Of a stretch of 64,000 bases of DNA, positions 1 to 12,213 are shown piece by piece (the first letter of the stretch is position 1; each line of letters starts with the position of its first letter). The DNA comes from Neopestalotiopsis rosae. Lineage: Eukaryota > Ascomycota > Sordariomycetes > Amphisphaeriales > Sporocadaceae. The stretch lies in NCBI GenBank assembly GCA_023078685.1, contig JALGAS010000006.1, forward strand, positions 2,232,001-2,296,000, given 5' to 3'. The position numbers were made by a program, and so were the translations under genes. The notes beneath the pieces are model-generated. The model was not told where the DNA came from. It was given only the letters and a program-made list of their open reading frames with translations, and did no database searches.

Positions 1-3000
1 ATATGAGTGGCACAACCTCTATTGGCTGCGTTTCGCCAAAATGAAGGCAACACTGGGTCCAAGCGTTTTGCCTGTAGTGTACGGAGGTGTACTGCCTCAG
101 CGAGGACCGCATCTCACCAATAATCTGATCTTTGGAGCAAACATGAGAGATGACGAAGAAAACCAGTGCGTTTCAGAAGGACGGCGCCTGCGTGCAGAGT
201 TGCCGTCACCAAGACCTGAGACCTGGACTTCTTTCTGCCTTCATGCCTTGGATATGTTCCATCATGCCAATAGCAGAAAGGCCGTTAGCGATGGTCGAAA
301 AGGAAATGTGTATAAACACCAACCAATGGCGCCTGGTAGGTAGCGCCAAGGAGATTAGGCAATGCACATCTAGTGCTCTGCTTGTAGTACTGCTGTGAAG
401 TTGGCCATCAATCATCTGGACAGGCCAGGTTGCGATCAGCAATCTCCCGGCATCCGTGGCGTGGGCAACACGAAATTTGGCCGTGTCAGCGGGACACACG
501 GAGGGCAGCTGTGGTGCTCCCGGAGTCCCAGGACTTAGGGAAAGCCGGCCGGCAGCTAGCTACTGTAGCAACTGTTTTGACATGAAGGATAGGAGGGCAT
601 ATGGTGTTCAGTGTGGTTGTCGATGCTTTCTTGGTGACGAGCAGTTGCCCCAAGCTCTCCTCCCCCAAAAGCTGTTTTTTTTTGGGTTTGTCGATGCAGC
701 CGCCCAAAGAGGCCATTGCGTAGCGGGCGTACATAGTAGTAGGTGCTACTGTACATTGCTCATCCCAGCTCGCCCAGCTCCTGGCCGTCGAGCCGTCGAT
801 CCAAGGTCGAGGGAAATGGAGCTGTGGCCATCATTTTTTGAGGGGTGCAATATGGGCCATCCCATCAGCTCTTAATTAGACCATGGCCTAGTGCAGGACG
901 TAGGGCATAATGAGGCGGAGAGCACATGATGCCCTACGAGCAAGCTCTAGCTGGCCATGCTAACTGTTATTAGGCTGACTTGAAGTGCTGACTGACGACG
1001 ATCCGACTGGTAATTCGCGGTCTTGTCTTTTGCTGTATGTACATGTCGGTGGTGGAAAGTTCGAGAGCTCATTCTTGTCTTTTTGCTGTACGAAGTATGT
1101 ATGTGGTCATGGGCATGTAATCAGAGTTTTGTCGTTGAGGTTCCCTGCCTTTAAGATTAGCGCGGCCAACACCAAACGAGGGCCGTATGTACTGCAATTG
1201 AAATGTCAACAATAACAGGGGCCCTCATCCATAGGTACACACATGCATTCAAGTAGCTGTCGGGACTTCGGTTGGCTAGTCACTTGCCAGAAGGGATATG
1301 TGGTGCATTCATTGGCAATCAATGTTATGAATGTCAGCTATGTAAACTTCCAATCCGGCACATTGATCACCTTGAATTAATGATTTGGAGTGCTTCGAAT
1401 GAACGGCAGAATGGAAGAAAAGATGGAAGGATTATCATTAACAAGTACAGGTACGAAGCGCGAATAGCTGTTCCAATAGGTACCTCCAGTAGGCAAGCAA
1501 GCAGGCAATAACGTAGGGGAAGATTGATGGCCGCTACTGGACGGCGTCTGCGCCCCCTCAAACAATGTTACTAGTGAGGGCCGGCTGCTCTTTCCAGGTA
1601 CCCGAGCCAGTTTGCAGTAATAGTTTGCCCCAGATTGGCGCAGGTAGAGCTGATCCATCTCTCAGAATATCATTTAGGCGGTACCTCTATTAGGTAACCG
1701 TGAATACGGAAGTTCAGGAACAAGTCTCAATTCTGCTCCACCACGATAGGGGAATCGATGGTAATCAGAGGCTGCCAAGCTCAATGGAACAGAACATCAA
1801 AATAAAATGGCAAAAAGAGATGTTCTGGTTGATGATGGTAGATGGCGGGCAATCATTAACAAAGGAAAAAAGCCAATAACTTATTTTTAGAAAATTCAAA
1901 TACGCCAAAGGGAAAATGATATTTAGGTGATTTATGGCCAAATTACCGTACTATGTACCATGGCATGTATGATTTCTGACGCATCAGTGGTAACTAGGTC
2001 AGTACATAGTAGGTTCAGTTGTGAAGTTTACAATTGCTGCAAAGGTGTCGTTCATTGGTTCCGCAACAGCCACCAAGAAGTCAATGCAGCGACGTCTATA
2101 CACTAGGTACGTGCTCAAATGTGCTCTATCGATTGGGAGAGGCTCATACAAATAGTAGCAATTGGAGAATATGAGAACATCAACTATTGCATTGTCTATT
2201 TAGTCCACCATCTTTGACTCCAATATCACAGCTGTTGGTAGTGAGCAGAGGCAATTATGTGCCAGCAAACATGGCAGCAGAAATAGAGAAACAGAGAAGA
2301 GCCAAACAACAAAGGCAGCCAGCCATTCAGCGCGTCCCTACATACCGAGATGATATGCATGTCTTTAAATCAAGTATCGGTACTTCCGTCTTCTCGCAGC
2401 ACGAGATGAGAGACACCAGAGTAAAATGTACAGTCCTAATTGAATGATGCTAGGGAAGTGACAGGGAGCTCGTTGAAACGGACTGGGGCTTATTTTGGCT
2501 GGGGCCCTCTACCTTGTCCTGGACTGAGAGCAGAGGAAACCTCGACGTGGAATGGAAAGGGTCATCGACTGGTCCGTGACCCACTTTGTGTGTTGCCCTT
2601 TTTTTTTCTTCCTTTCGTCGTCTCCCAAAAAAAACCAAATCCACCGACCCACCCGGGCCACAGAGTCCACACCTTCTTCGTACCCAAGCGTATGCACTTC
2701 CCCCCCCCAGCGCCAATCCCAGAGGGTTCCTAACTTGCTAGAACCCAAAGCAGTTCCATTCAAGCACTGATGAAAGCTCTGTCCAACACTTAAGTACCCA
2801 GGCACTTCTCCTTCCCATGCTCTCGCCAGTTACTGTCAAAGCTAGGGGGCCATTACTACTACCATCGATGTCACCTACGTCTGTCTAATATTTTCTTTTG
2901 ACGTCTCTGCCGCGACTCGATTTGAAATTTTTTTGTTATTATTTCCTCCCCCCAATTCCCAAACAATCTCAACACAACACTCTGTGCGCCGAAAGCTCGC

Positions 3001-4079
3001 TCTCAAAACCTCGTTTGTCCTTCCTCGACGGACACGACCATCACGTATTCCCTATCTAGGACGCGTCTCCATCCATAATCGCCCTATTCACCATTCAAAA
3101 AGTTCGAGGTAAGGACCACATGCTGCCCTGTTTCCTCCCCTAGCGCTCGTTTGCACGCCCAACAACACCTACCCTGAGCTGTGCTATGCTATGCTACTGC
3201 TTGCTGCGACGGTAGTATGTCGACCACGATGATACTGGTCAATAGCAGCAAGCAGTGGCAACCACCGAGACATTGATTGAGTTTGCTTGAGCGTTTGGGC
3301 TGCGGCGCTTTTGCCATGAGTATGACCATGGGCGAATTTTTGCAACAATTTCTGAGGCGTTCGTTGCCACTACCAACGGCTTGCCTTCGCCCCAACGCCT
3401 TGAAGACAATATTGATGCAACCATACCAACGCTACATTACAAATGGCGACGAGTATGAATGTGCAATATTGATCAAACTCGTCGCTCCTTCCGCGTGGCT
3501 TTGATGAGTCCTCACAACGACAAATGGGCTTCTTTCCTGCAAACCATTGACAAGCGCGATCCGCTCAGTGCTCTCAAAAACACAAAAGCTAATTTACCTT
3601 TGCTTCACAGCTCACCCAGTTCAACTGTGTATTACAACCAGAACAAGTTTCGCAACAACGATACTCGACCTGCCGACCCGAAGGTCCATGCAGCTGCATC
3701 TGATAATATTTTGTTAAGAAGTCTCCCGGGCATTCGAACCGTTCCGACCGTCACCTCCCTCAGCACCTCCCTCAGCAAACGCCAAACGCCAAAATCCAAG
3801 GCGCATATCAAGGTCTGCTGGAACAGACAGGTCAAACTTTGCTCACGCTTCTGGACACATCATTAGAGCTTTGTCGCGGACGTTTGGAATTCACCTAGCA
3901 ATTCCACGCCGCCAAAGCCAACAAGATTCATGTGAGTACGAAGCGTGTTATTGCCTCGAGGGCTTTGTGGATTTTCTTCAAATGTCGCCGAATTTTTGCT
4001 GACTTCAGTCAAAGTAGCGAGTCCCGAATAGCCGGGCATTTGTCGTTGTCGGCGACACACTAATTCACAGCGACAGGCT
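1..4079. other. Intergenic region and probable leader of the C2H2 regulator gene
   Basis: No reading frame here has the composition, length or motifs of a real protein. Positions 1-2900 contain short homopolymer runs (T/C tracts near 2588-2640, a C run near 2701) and nothing I can name. From about 2900 the sequence becomes pyrimidine-rich, and splice-like signals appear (a GTAAGG near 3110), as expected for a transcribed leader of the gene starting at 4080. Short upstream ORFs are present, for example a 9-codon frame starting at ATG 3186. The transcription start and any leader introns are inferred, not seen. Confidence 0.45.
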
Positions 4080-5544
4080 ATGTCTCTATCTCCCACAGTC
4101 ATGAACATAACAAACGTCATGGATGAGAAACGCATGCACCACTCAGCAACGCCTGAGCACCACATGCACCCGCAACACCAGCACCACGGTCTGCCGCACC
4201 CGCAACTTATTGCAGCCATCGATCGGTCTGGCTCGCCCCATGGATCCGAGAGCTCGCACTACTCTGCTCCCCGAGGAGGAGGCGCCCTGGAGAGCCTGAA
4301 CGGTATGGGTAATGCCCGCCCGTATGGCTCCCCTACTTCGATGAACACGCCTCTTCCCATGTCAGATCCCCATCTTCCTCAGGGAATGATGATCCCGGGT
4401 ATGCCGCCTATGGGTCATGTTGGACAGCCAATGCCTGTCTATGGCCACCACACTCCGCCCCCGAAGACCGAGAACCCGCCTCCAGTGAAGGCTTACCCGT
4501 GCAGCACGTGCGGTAAGGGCTTTGCCCGCCGGAGTGATCTGGCACGCCACGAGAGAATTCACAGTGGCCACCGACCGCACGTCTGCGACTACCCGAACTG
4601 TGGTAAACAGTTCATTCAGCGCTCTGCGCTGACCGTACACCAACGTGTGCACACAGGCGAGAAGCCTCACATGTGCGAACGCTGTGGAAAGGTATGTTCT
4701 GAAAGTACTTCAACTCTGTAGACCAAATAAAACTGACATGACGTTCCCGTAGCCCTTCAGCGACAGCAGTTCTTTGGCCCGCCACCGTCGCATTCACTCT
4801 GGAAAGCGTCCTTACAAGTGCCCATATGCCGACTGCCAGAAGACCTTTACCCGACGCACGACTTTGACCCGCCACCAGAACCACCACACAGGCACAGTTG
4901 AGGAAGCTGCTGCCGCTACTGCTGCCGCTCTCGCCGCTCAGGCCAGCAAGACTGCCGCCAGCCGCCAATCTCGCAGTGACGGCGATCCGGCATCCAAGCA
5001 CGGATCCCCGCTGAACACCCCATCGCCTGCTCATCGCCAGATGTCTGGCTCGCCAGTCCCCGACCTTTCGCAAACTGCGCTGCGTCAGAATGATTACTCC
5101 TATATGAGCAACAATGGAGGTCCACTCCCGGGACATCTGCGCACTGGCATGCACCAGATTCCCACGTCGGCTCCTCCTTACGGCGCGGACATGCGCCCAA
5201 CTTCGCATCCCACGAGTTTTGCTGCCGCACCGCCCCCTACGCTGGAGCCCAGTGTTGAGTCCCACCAGTCGAATGCAGGAAGTGCTGCTGGCAGTCCGCA
5301 CATGGGCAGCGTTGGCTGGGCATCTCCCACCCACATGGCCTCGCCGACACACAGCCCAGGCGGAAATGGCTATGTCTATCCCGACCCCGACCAGACAGCC
5401 TTTGCTACAGGCGGCTTGGGTCAAATGGGCCAGATGTACTATGGCAATGCCGCACAAATCCGACGGCCTCAGAGCACTGAGCCTGGCGTCAATGGTTTCG
5501 ACACAAAGCCACGTCAAGATATGTGGTCGACGCCTGCGCAGTAG
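4080..5544 (+). CDS. C2H2 zinc-finger transcription factor, four fingers
   Basis: Two exons, 4080-4691 and 4753-5544, separated by a 61-nt GTATGT...TAG intron that falls inside the third finger; joining them restores [17 protein letters not shown] in phase 0. The product is about 467 residues. Four tandem C2H2 fingers cover roughly residues 141-250: [26 protein letters not shown] and [10 protein letters not shown], each ending HxxxH and joined by TGEKP-like linkers. The N-terminal part is rich in His, Pro, Met and Gly; the C-terminal half is a low-complexity Ala/Ser/Pro/Gln region typical of fungal activation segments. It should act in the nucleus as a sequence-specific DNA-binding regulator. 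The fingers resemble conserved Sordariomycete developmental or stress regulators, but I cannot assign an ortholog. The ATG at 4080 is the first in-frame start after the leader. Confidence 0.9.
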
Positions 5545-8500
5545 GATGGCACAGTCAACACCAACACTCGAGACGATGACTTTGAACCTTCGTCGTGGTT
5601 CAATTAGAAGGAGCCCCAAGTGAGCAAGCTCACTGGCGCCGACTCCTTCTCAAAGAATAGATCTCCTTTGTCATTTGAGCAGTTTGCTTTACAGGCGTGC
5701 TGAATACCCACCCATCTGTAAGGGAAATCCTGCAATGGGTTTGTAACGGACTGGGGTTTGGAGTTTGCGGAGTTTTCGAGAACCGGATTGCGCCACACAT
5801 TTATTCCTGGTTGCGAGCACAGAGAAAAGTCTTTTTTCGGTACAGCTATTAATGCATGGCAAGCGTCGACCTTTTGCCCCAAATCGCCGCTTCTAGAGCG
5901 GAGTCTAGGGCTTCATCACTCAACCACGAAGCTGTGGTTGACATGGTTGAATTTCTTTTTCTTTCTCTGCTTCACTCGCAATAATCACGCATTAGACTGA
6001 GATGGCTCTTTAGCCTTGAAAATTGCATAAAGCGATGGAGGAGGACATCGAGGCCTTTACGAGAAGCGAAATAATTCTGAATTTTGCTCGTCAAATGATA
6101 CCAGGAATTGTGACACTCGGGAATGGATCTTGAGGTATGGCACAGGCAGTTTATAGAGGATCAATACACACAAAAATGATATAAAACACAAGCGATCTTT
6201 CAATGACAGTGGCCCGCGTTGTTGTGACATGCTCAGGAGTCGTGTGTATTTTCCAGGTCGCGTAAAACACGAAGGAGTAAATGAGAGATTATTGGATTTT
6301 TCTTGCTGTCCGGGTATTCTGTTTCCGGCGCTACATGGCAATCATCATTCGAGCGGCTGTAAAAGTGGCTGTCTAGTCGCATGATGTTTGGAATAGAACG
6401 TCGTTCGCGTAAGTAGCGTAGCGTGTTGCGTGCGACTTGGGCAGACATCAGCCACGTGGGATTTGTAGGGGAATCAATCAAGAAACCAAGACATTGCGTG
6501 CCGCCTATCGTGTTTATCTAGGTACCATGCCAGGATGCCTACATACAGATCTGTATGTAATTAATCATCATCATCAGCAACTAACTACGCTCGGTTGGGG
6601 AAGTAACAAGTCGATAGCCCATCGGTCAGGAATCTGTACCATGTAGGCAGTCAGCCTTTGTCAGCTTTGCCCTTTCCTTGTTCGAGAAAGTCAAGCCGCC
6701 CGGATCGGCTATACTACTGTTGTTTATAGAAAATCTGCAATGTAGATCTTCTAGAAGCCCGTTCGCCGAGTGAGACCCCGGCCCTGCTAACGTCATACTC
6801 CACACAGGGGACTTACCTCTGCAGAAAGAGTATGTTATGCGCAACATGATGACTGGCTGGAACGGGCATGCAGCCTGGCAGCTCTGGATTCTTGGGTACT
6901 CAGCAGCGAAAAGAAGTCTCGAGAGTCTAGTCGGTGCGTGAGAGCCCAAAATCGATCCCGCCATTGACAGGTGACCGAGCCAACTTAACGACTACTACGT
7001 ACTACGTACCCAGAATTCTATTATGGTTATCATCATGACTATACCACCACTACGGCCGCCCGCAATGAGAGAAGTCAGCCACAGCGCCGGTCAAGGTCCC
7101 TGATTCGGGAAACCATGTCGTCTTCTTGCTGAGATGAAGAAGATGATTATACTAGACTCGATCTCGACCGCTGACGAACAACGTTTGCAAATGGCCTGAT
7201 GCCCCTTCAGCCGCGGCGGGCTACCTATATGCTAGGCATGGTCTGGTGCCGGGGCGCGTGTCTGTGTCTCGCTACAAGTGGCCTGACATCTGTGCGACGT
7301 GGCTGCCGGCACTCTGGACTTGCACATAGTAGTAGTATATTGAAGGGGGAGAGAGAGTAAAACGAAACGACGACTGCAGATGCAATGTCGTCAACAGGGG
7401 GAACACGATTACTGAACGTTTGGGGCATGCGGGAGGAAAAGAATCTAAACCTAGCACAGGCAATGGAAGGACTGACTACAGCAACAATGTGTGTGGGTGT
7501 GGGGTTTTTTTTCTTTCTTGCTCCTCCCCTTCCCCCTTCCTTTTCGCCTGCTTAAGTCGTTTGGGGCCAAATGCCGAGCTAGATTTCTGCGCCGGCTCAA
7601 TGCCTCCGTGGTGCATAGCTTGATCACAAATCATAAATTCACGCCAGCAGGAAGCATCTCTCAACCTTGCCAGCACAAAAAAGTGAAAGTGGCCCAGTGG
7701 GCAGTAAAAAGTCTACACTGAAACAAGTTATCCCCGAAAAATAAAATAAACAAGGATTAATTACCAAAAATTTTAATAATAGATAATCATGTACTTGGCG
7801 TACTGTTGTTGAAGTATTACTATTCTTGTGTGTGCTCGGCTACGAGGTCGGAGGTTTTGCTCATGGTGCGGCCAGTCAAACCAGTTCTTTGTCAGCCATT
7901 ATTATAATCCTGACAGCCAGCCCAGCGAATCGTTTTGGGCAACAAGTTCACGTCATTTCGACTCACCTGATCAACCATTTTCACCAGTACCATGCCGATC
8001 AAAGGACAATAATACTGTGTACGCCTCCTCGTCTCCTCCTCTTACTACTGGACAACCCCCTTGGAAGTCTGGAACTTCCAATACAGGTCGACGCCCACGG
8101 CACCATTTCCATCGTATGATCGTCATTCAGGTAGTACATTGCTGAGTCCTGGAAGGTGCCGTTGGCTGTCAATACGCCCTCGGACGAGACGTGATACCAG
8201 GCATGCATTGACATCTCTGCAAACCTATCACAGGTTTTTCCACAAGCTTGGCTCTATCGGCCTTATGATCTAAAAGTCGTATTTGCTTTTCGACAGCCAT
8301 AGATCCATCATCGTACGTGATAGAGACTATCATATACTGGCTACCGGCATATTGGTGGCAGCACCCTATAGTTGCAAGACAACTCTTGGGGGGTTCCACC
8401 TCGTGAGATATAGGAGACACGCATCGTCCTTGGTACATGTGCTGTGCATATTGGAGACGAGACGATCCCCTTGGCAAACACAAGCTCTTGCTTCTCTTGT

Positions 8501-8664
8501 AAAGCGAGTATAAGACTTGTCACGGATTCCTTCAGTAATCGGGCCTACCAATACTTCATCTACATTGGGAGATTTGCCTTTTACACTTTCTTGTACTCTG
8601 CCCGTCACAACATCCTCAAAATATACCCCCCTCAGTTTACGAAAAGAGATACGAGACTACGACC
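5545..8664. other. Intergenic region with a 20-bp palindrome and a weak coding-like stretch
   Basis: The first few hundred bases should be the 3' UTR of the zinc-finger gene. A perfect 20-bp palindrome lies at 6540-6559. On the minus strand between about 8520 and 8000 several short frames read like a beta-rich soluble protein but are broken by stops and frame changes; I could not build a gene from them. The last 150 bases are the promoter and leader of the oxidoreductase gene at 8665. Nothing else is recognised. Confidence 0.4.
6540..6559. repeat. Perfect 20-bp palindrome
   Basis: The 20 bases are identical to their own reverse complement, centred on AGATCT with TACATAC arms. The palindrome lies about 1 kb downstream of the zinc-finger gene and about 2.1 kb upstream of the oxidoreductase gene. 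It could bind a dimeric protein or extrude as a short cruciform; no function is shown by the sequence. Confidence 0.9.
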
Positions 8665-9969
8665 ATGACCAGTATCCAAGATCTGCTCTCTCCAATGGAG
8701 TCCAAGGCCTCGGCACAGACCTCGAAACCTGCAGAAACGAAACAGCACATGACAACCACCACCAACGAGACGTCACACTTTACGATAGAATTCATCCTCG
8801 ACACGATATGTCCTCATTGTTACATTGGCCTGCGGAATCTGAACACGGCCATCGACCTCTACAAGAAGCAACATCCTAATGCCACCTTTGAAGTCACTTG
8901 CTCGCCCATAATCTTAAATCCCGTTGCGGGACGCAGTGGTAAGTACTCGGGAACTCATCTCACCACCACCTAACAGAACTTGTTTTTGCGAGATGACGAG
9001 TTCTTTTTTCCCCCTCTTTTCCAAATTCTGGAACAACATGTTGATATTCGGGTATGTGGAAACAAACATCGTTCATTTTGGAATGAAATCAGCATACATA
9101 GTCTTGTGAAGTGGAAGCCCTCCACCTGTTGTCTCTCACTTGTTTCATTCATTCTTCTTTTCTTTCCCCTCTATGAATTCATCAAAAGAACTTGGCTGAC
9201 CCTGGGACTATTCCTAGTTGATATCAAAGGGACTTATTATCAACAAACCCGGCGCTTTGCTCCGTCTACAATTGAGAAATGGACGCGGGAGGGTGCCGAA
9301 ATCGGCATCAACTTTGACTGGGAAGGCGGCTACACGGGCAACTCTCGAGACTCACACAAGCTGTTGCGCCTCGCACTCGGCCCGGGAGCAAGAGGAGCAG
9401 GAGCGTCGACGATAAATCAGAGCTCTACTACTACTACAGAATCCAAGCCGCCCAAATCAGAAACTACGGGACCGCACACCCAGATGGAACTGGCCGCCAC
9501 GATATACCGCGAGTATTTTGAAAACAACCGCGACGTCTCGGACCGGTCCTGGCTTCTGCAGCTGGGCACCGAATTACTGGGAGGAGCACCCGGCGGCGGC
9601 GGCTTGACCGCCAACGAGATCCAGTCGGTGCTCGAGAGCGCGGAATGGGACGCGGCCATCAACCAGCTGAGCGACCAGAACCGCCAGCGCTTCAACGCCG
9701 TTCCCGTCTTTGTGATCCAGGGCCGCTTCGTCGCGGGAGGGTGGCAGTCGCCGGAAAAGTTCCTCGAGGTGTTTGAGCGTATTCGTCTCGCTCCCGAGCC
9801 CCAGGGGTTGGCTCCCGGCGTCACCACGACTCTCAGTCCCCCCGGGGGAGGCTGGTGGGAGTCGGGCGTGTTTCGCGGTGCTGTAGGAGGACCACAGCAG
9901 GGTCAGGGTGGCGGTAGTGGTGGTGGACCTTCAGACGTTCGGGGTCCGGGGGGTTGCAATGTACGATGA
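8665..9969 (+). CDS. DSBA/FrnE-like thioredoxin-fold oxidoreductase
   Basis: Two exons, 8665-8938 and 9218-9969, with a 279-nt GTAAGT...CTAG intron joined in phase 1 (GRS/VDIKGTYY); about 341 residues. The N-terminal region carries the active-site motif CPHC within DTICPHCYIG. This is the DSBA-like FrnE/2-hydroxychromene-2-carboxylate isomerase fold, where CPWCYIG is the common version. Later family features are the ..FDWEGGYTGNSRDSH segment (gating region), the AIYREYFENNRDVSD-like helix and the VPVFVIQGRF...GGWQSPE cis-Pro/C-terminal block. Two features are unusual: a Ser/Thr-rich insert near residues 155-180 and a Gly-rich tail of about 55 residues beyond the fold, which bring the length well above the usual 210-240. 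The likely role is cytosolic disulfide or polyketide/quinone redox chemistry; the substrate is unknown. Alternative starts at in-frame ATGs slightly downstream are possible. Confidence 0.88.
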
Positions 9970-12213
9970 TGCCATATACACAAGCTTTCGCAATGATATC
10001 CCCCCACCTACACAACATAGTTTCTAACTGTGTAATCGAGGCCATGTTGATTTGATGGGCGGGGTTCCGAAAATATTCTAATCAAGATGCAGTAGTTTTA
10101 CTGCATCCGGAAGATAAAATCACATGGTGCCAGGGCCCCAGAGAGCAAAATGCGCTGGCTATCAAAAAATTATGGAGGGTGGAGGCAAAAAGCTTTTCAC
10201 AAGTCATTGGGTGACAGGATCCCATTGATCATTAATCAATTTCTGCTGCAAGACACCGAGATAGTGTAGCATAACAATATCACGAAACTTTTTTTTTTTT
10301 TTACCCCTCCAAACGATGACAAAAGACGAGTAAACCACGAGCAAGAATCCACATGTTTCCCCGAGGTTGTGAAAAGATTGTTGTCAAAGCGGGCCAACTG
10401 TTTGGGATCATTTGCCTACCTGGGAAGAATAAACGATGTACGTATCTATGTTATACCATGTACGAATGCGGCGTTACCACATACTAAGGTAAGCCCTGCA
10501 TATTAGCCGCCTGCCGCAACGGTTTTTCCCTCCCTCTCTCTCTCTCCAATTGTCTGTCTGCAAGGATGCCGGGGTCTTGGGTAAAACACGGTATATGAGT
10601 AATCAGGAACTTGGGGCACGTAGGTATTAGGACAAGGCTGGAGAAAAAGTCATATGACTGGGGGACCCCTAGACGATCATACACAGTTTTTGTCAAAATG
10701 CATGCCAGAGAGAGAGAGCGGAAGCATACTGACAAGGAAGGGGGGAAAAAAAAGAAAAGAGAGGTCCAAATTTGAGAAAGCTCTAGACCCCCTCGTCTGT
10801 TCCACTGCGGAAATAATATCGCGAGTCAAATATGATCAGCAATCATTCTGCACGTTGCATGAGGTCCCCTCGGACAAGGAGAAAGTTAATCAGTATTTCG
10901 CCCAGAGAAAAGCATATGAGCGTTGTACAGAAATGCGGTGACCAGTGAGACGAAACCATCAACCATCCAATTGGCGGGTTGGAGTGCTTTGGAGAAAGGG
11001 TATGTATTTCGGAATAAATGCGCATCTCTCTTGATTATATGATCAAGCCGTCTCGCTTATTGGGTGGAAACGACTGTTCCCACAAATTCTGGCGATTCAA
11101 ACGTTCTGATCCTGATTATATGATTATATGATCACCCGTGACCCGCAGAATGCAAAGAAAGTCCTCTGCAGGATTCGTATCCAGCGGCCGTATTCCCGCC
11201 TGTAGGATCCGACCACATCATTTTGAGGATCTGTTTCCAGTGGAGAGGAAAGAGAAGGAAAGAGAGAGTAAGAGAACACGAGTCCCGATTCTAGTATACA
11301 AGGTTGGATATTGAGATCCATGGAGACTGTACCCAGCCTACATGTGTAGGTATACATATCTGCATTGCGAATCCCCGCAGTGATCGTCGGAAATCAGGGT
11401 CCAACCAAAACATTGCTTTTTTGTACATAGCAAGCCCCCTGGTGCCGGCATACCGTTGTCCAAGAAGACGACGAAGGACCGTTGACAAATATTTCCGCAG
11501 TAAGCCTAGCCGCCAACGTTGGGTTACACTGATGGTGATCACTTTTTGGATGATCGCTGGGGCCTTTTGGGTTCTCGAACATATTTTGATGTCATCTCCT
11601 TCTGCGCGTTAAAACTCAACGGCTTTGCGGCATGTTTCTCGCCATCCTAGGCTACATTTTCTTGCATCAGTCTACGACGTGTCAACGGAGACTGATCCGA
11701 GATGGTCATAAGACAGTCACGGAGACCAAGAGGGCGGTTTCTACAACAAGTCACGAATGTATCTATGGCATTCAGCCATGGCGGTGTGAGCTTCACATTA
11801 AGCTCTTCACCACTGAAACTCGGAGAGGTATCTCTGTCATAGCATTCATCGACCAAGAGCACAGAGTGAAACGATGCCTTTGAGGATATATTCTCATATG
11901 GAACTTATGTGGTCGGTTTACCACGCAAGGCCAAGAGCATCGCAAATAAACCAAAATCAATTCCCTTTTTCGCCATGCCATTTCCCTCAATCTTCATGCA
12001 TTTCCTTTCCGGAACGCCAAAAGAAAACAATCAAACTCAAAAAGTGAGACTGCGAAATAATTATGTAAAGCACGACGATCCTCGCGAGCCAGCAGCTCTG
12101 TCGTACCATCTAAAACAGAACGCCAATCATGCCAATGTAGACCTTAAAAAGAATTGTTGTACTGTCGTGCCCGGATGCCGCATTCAAACCAGGGCTCTGT
12201 CTGGTGGGAGCGT
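9970..12213. other. Intergenic region with simple repeats
   Basis: No supported gene. The region holds a 14-T run (about 10289-10302), a CT-rich microsatellite near 10525-10548, and three copies of the AT-rich word GATTATATGAT (one near 11033, two overlapping at 11114-11133). The final few hundred bases are the 3' side of the minus-strand TFIIE gene. Confidence 0.5.

Noticed and set aside
4612..5619. 335-codon minus-strand open frame
   Set aside because: It is the antisense shadow of the zinc-finger gene's exon 2; composition is Arg/Ser/Val low-complexity and it has no domain.
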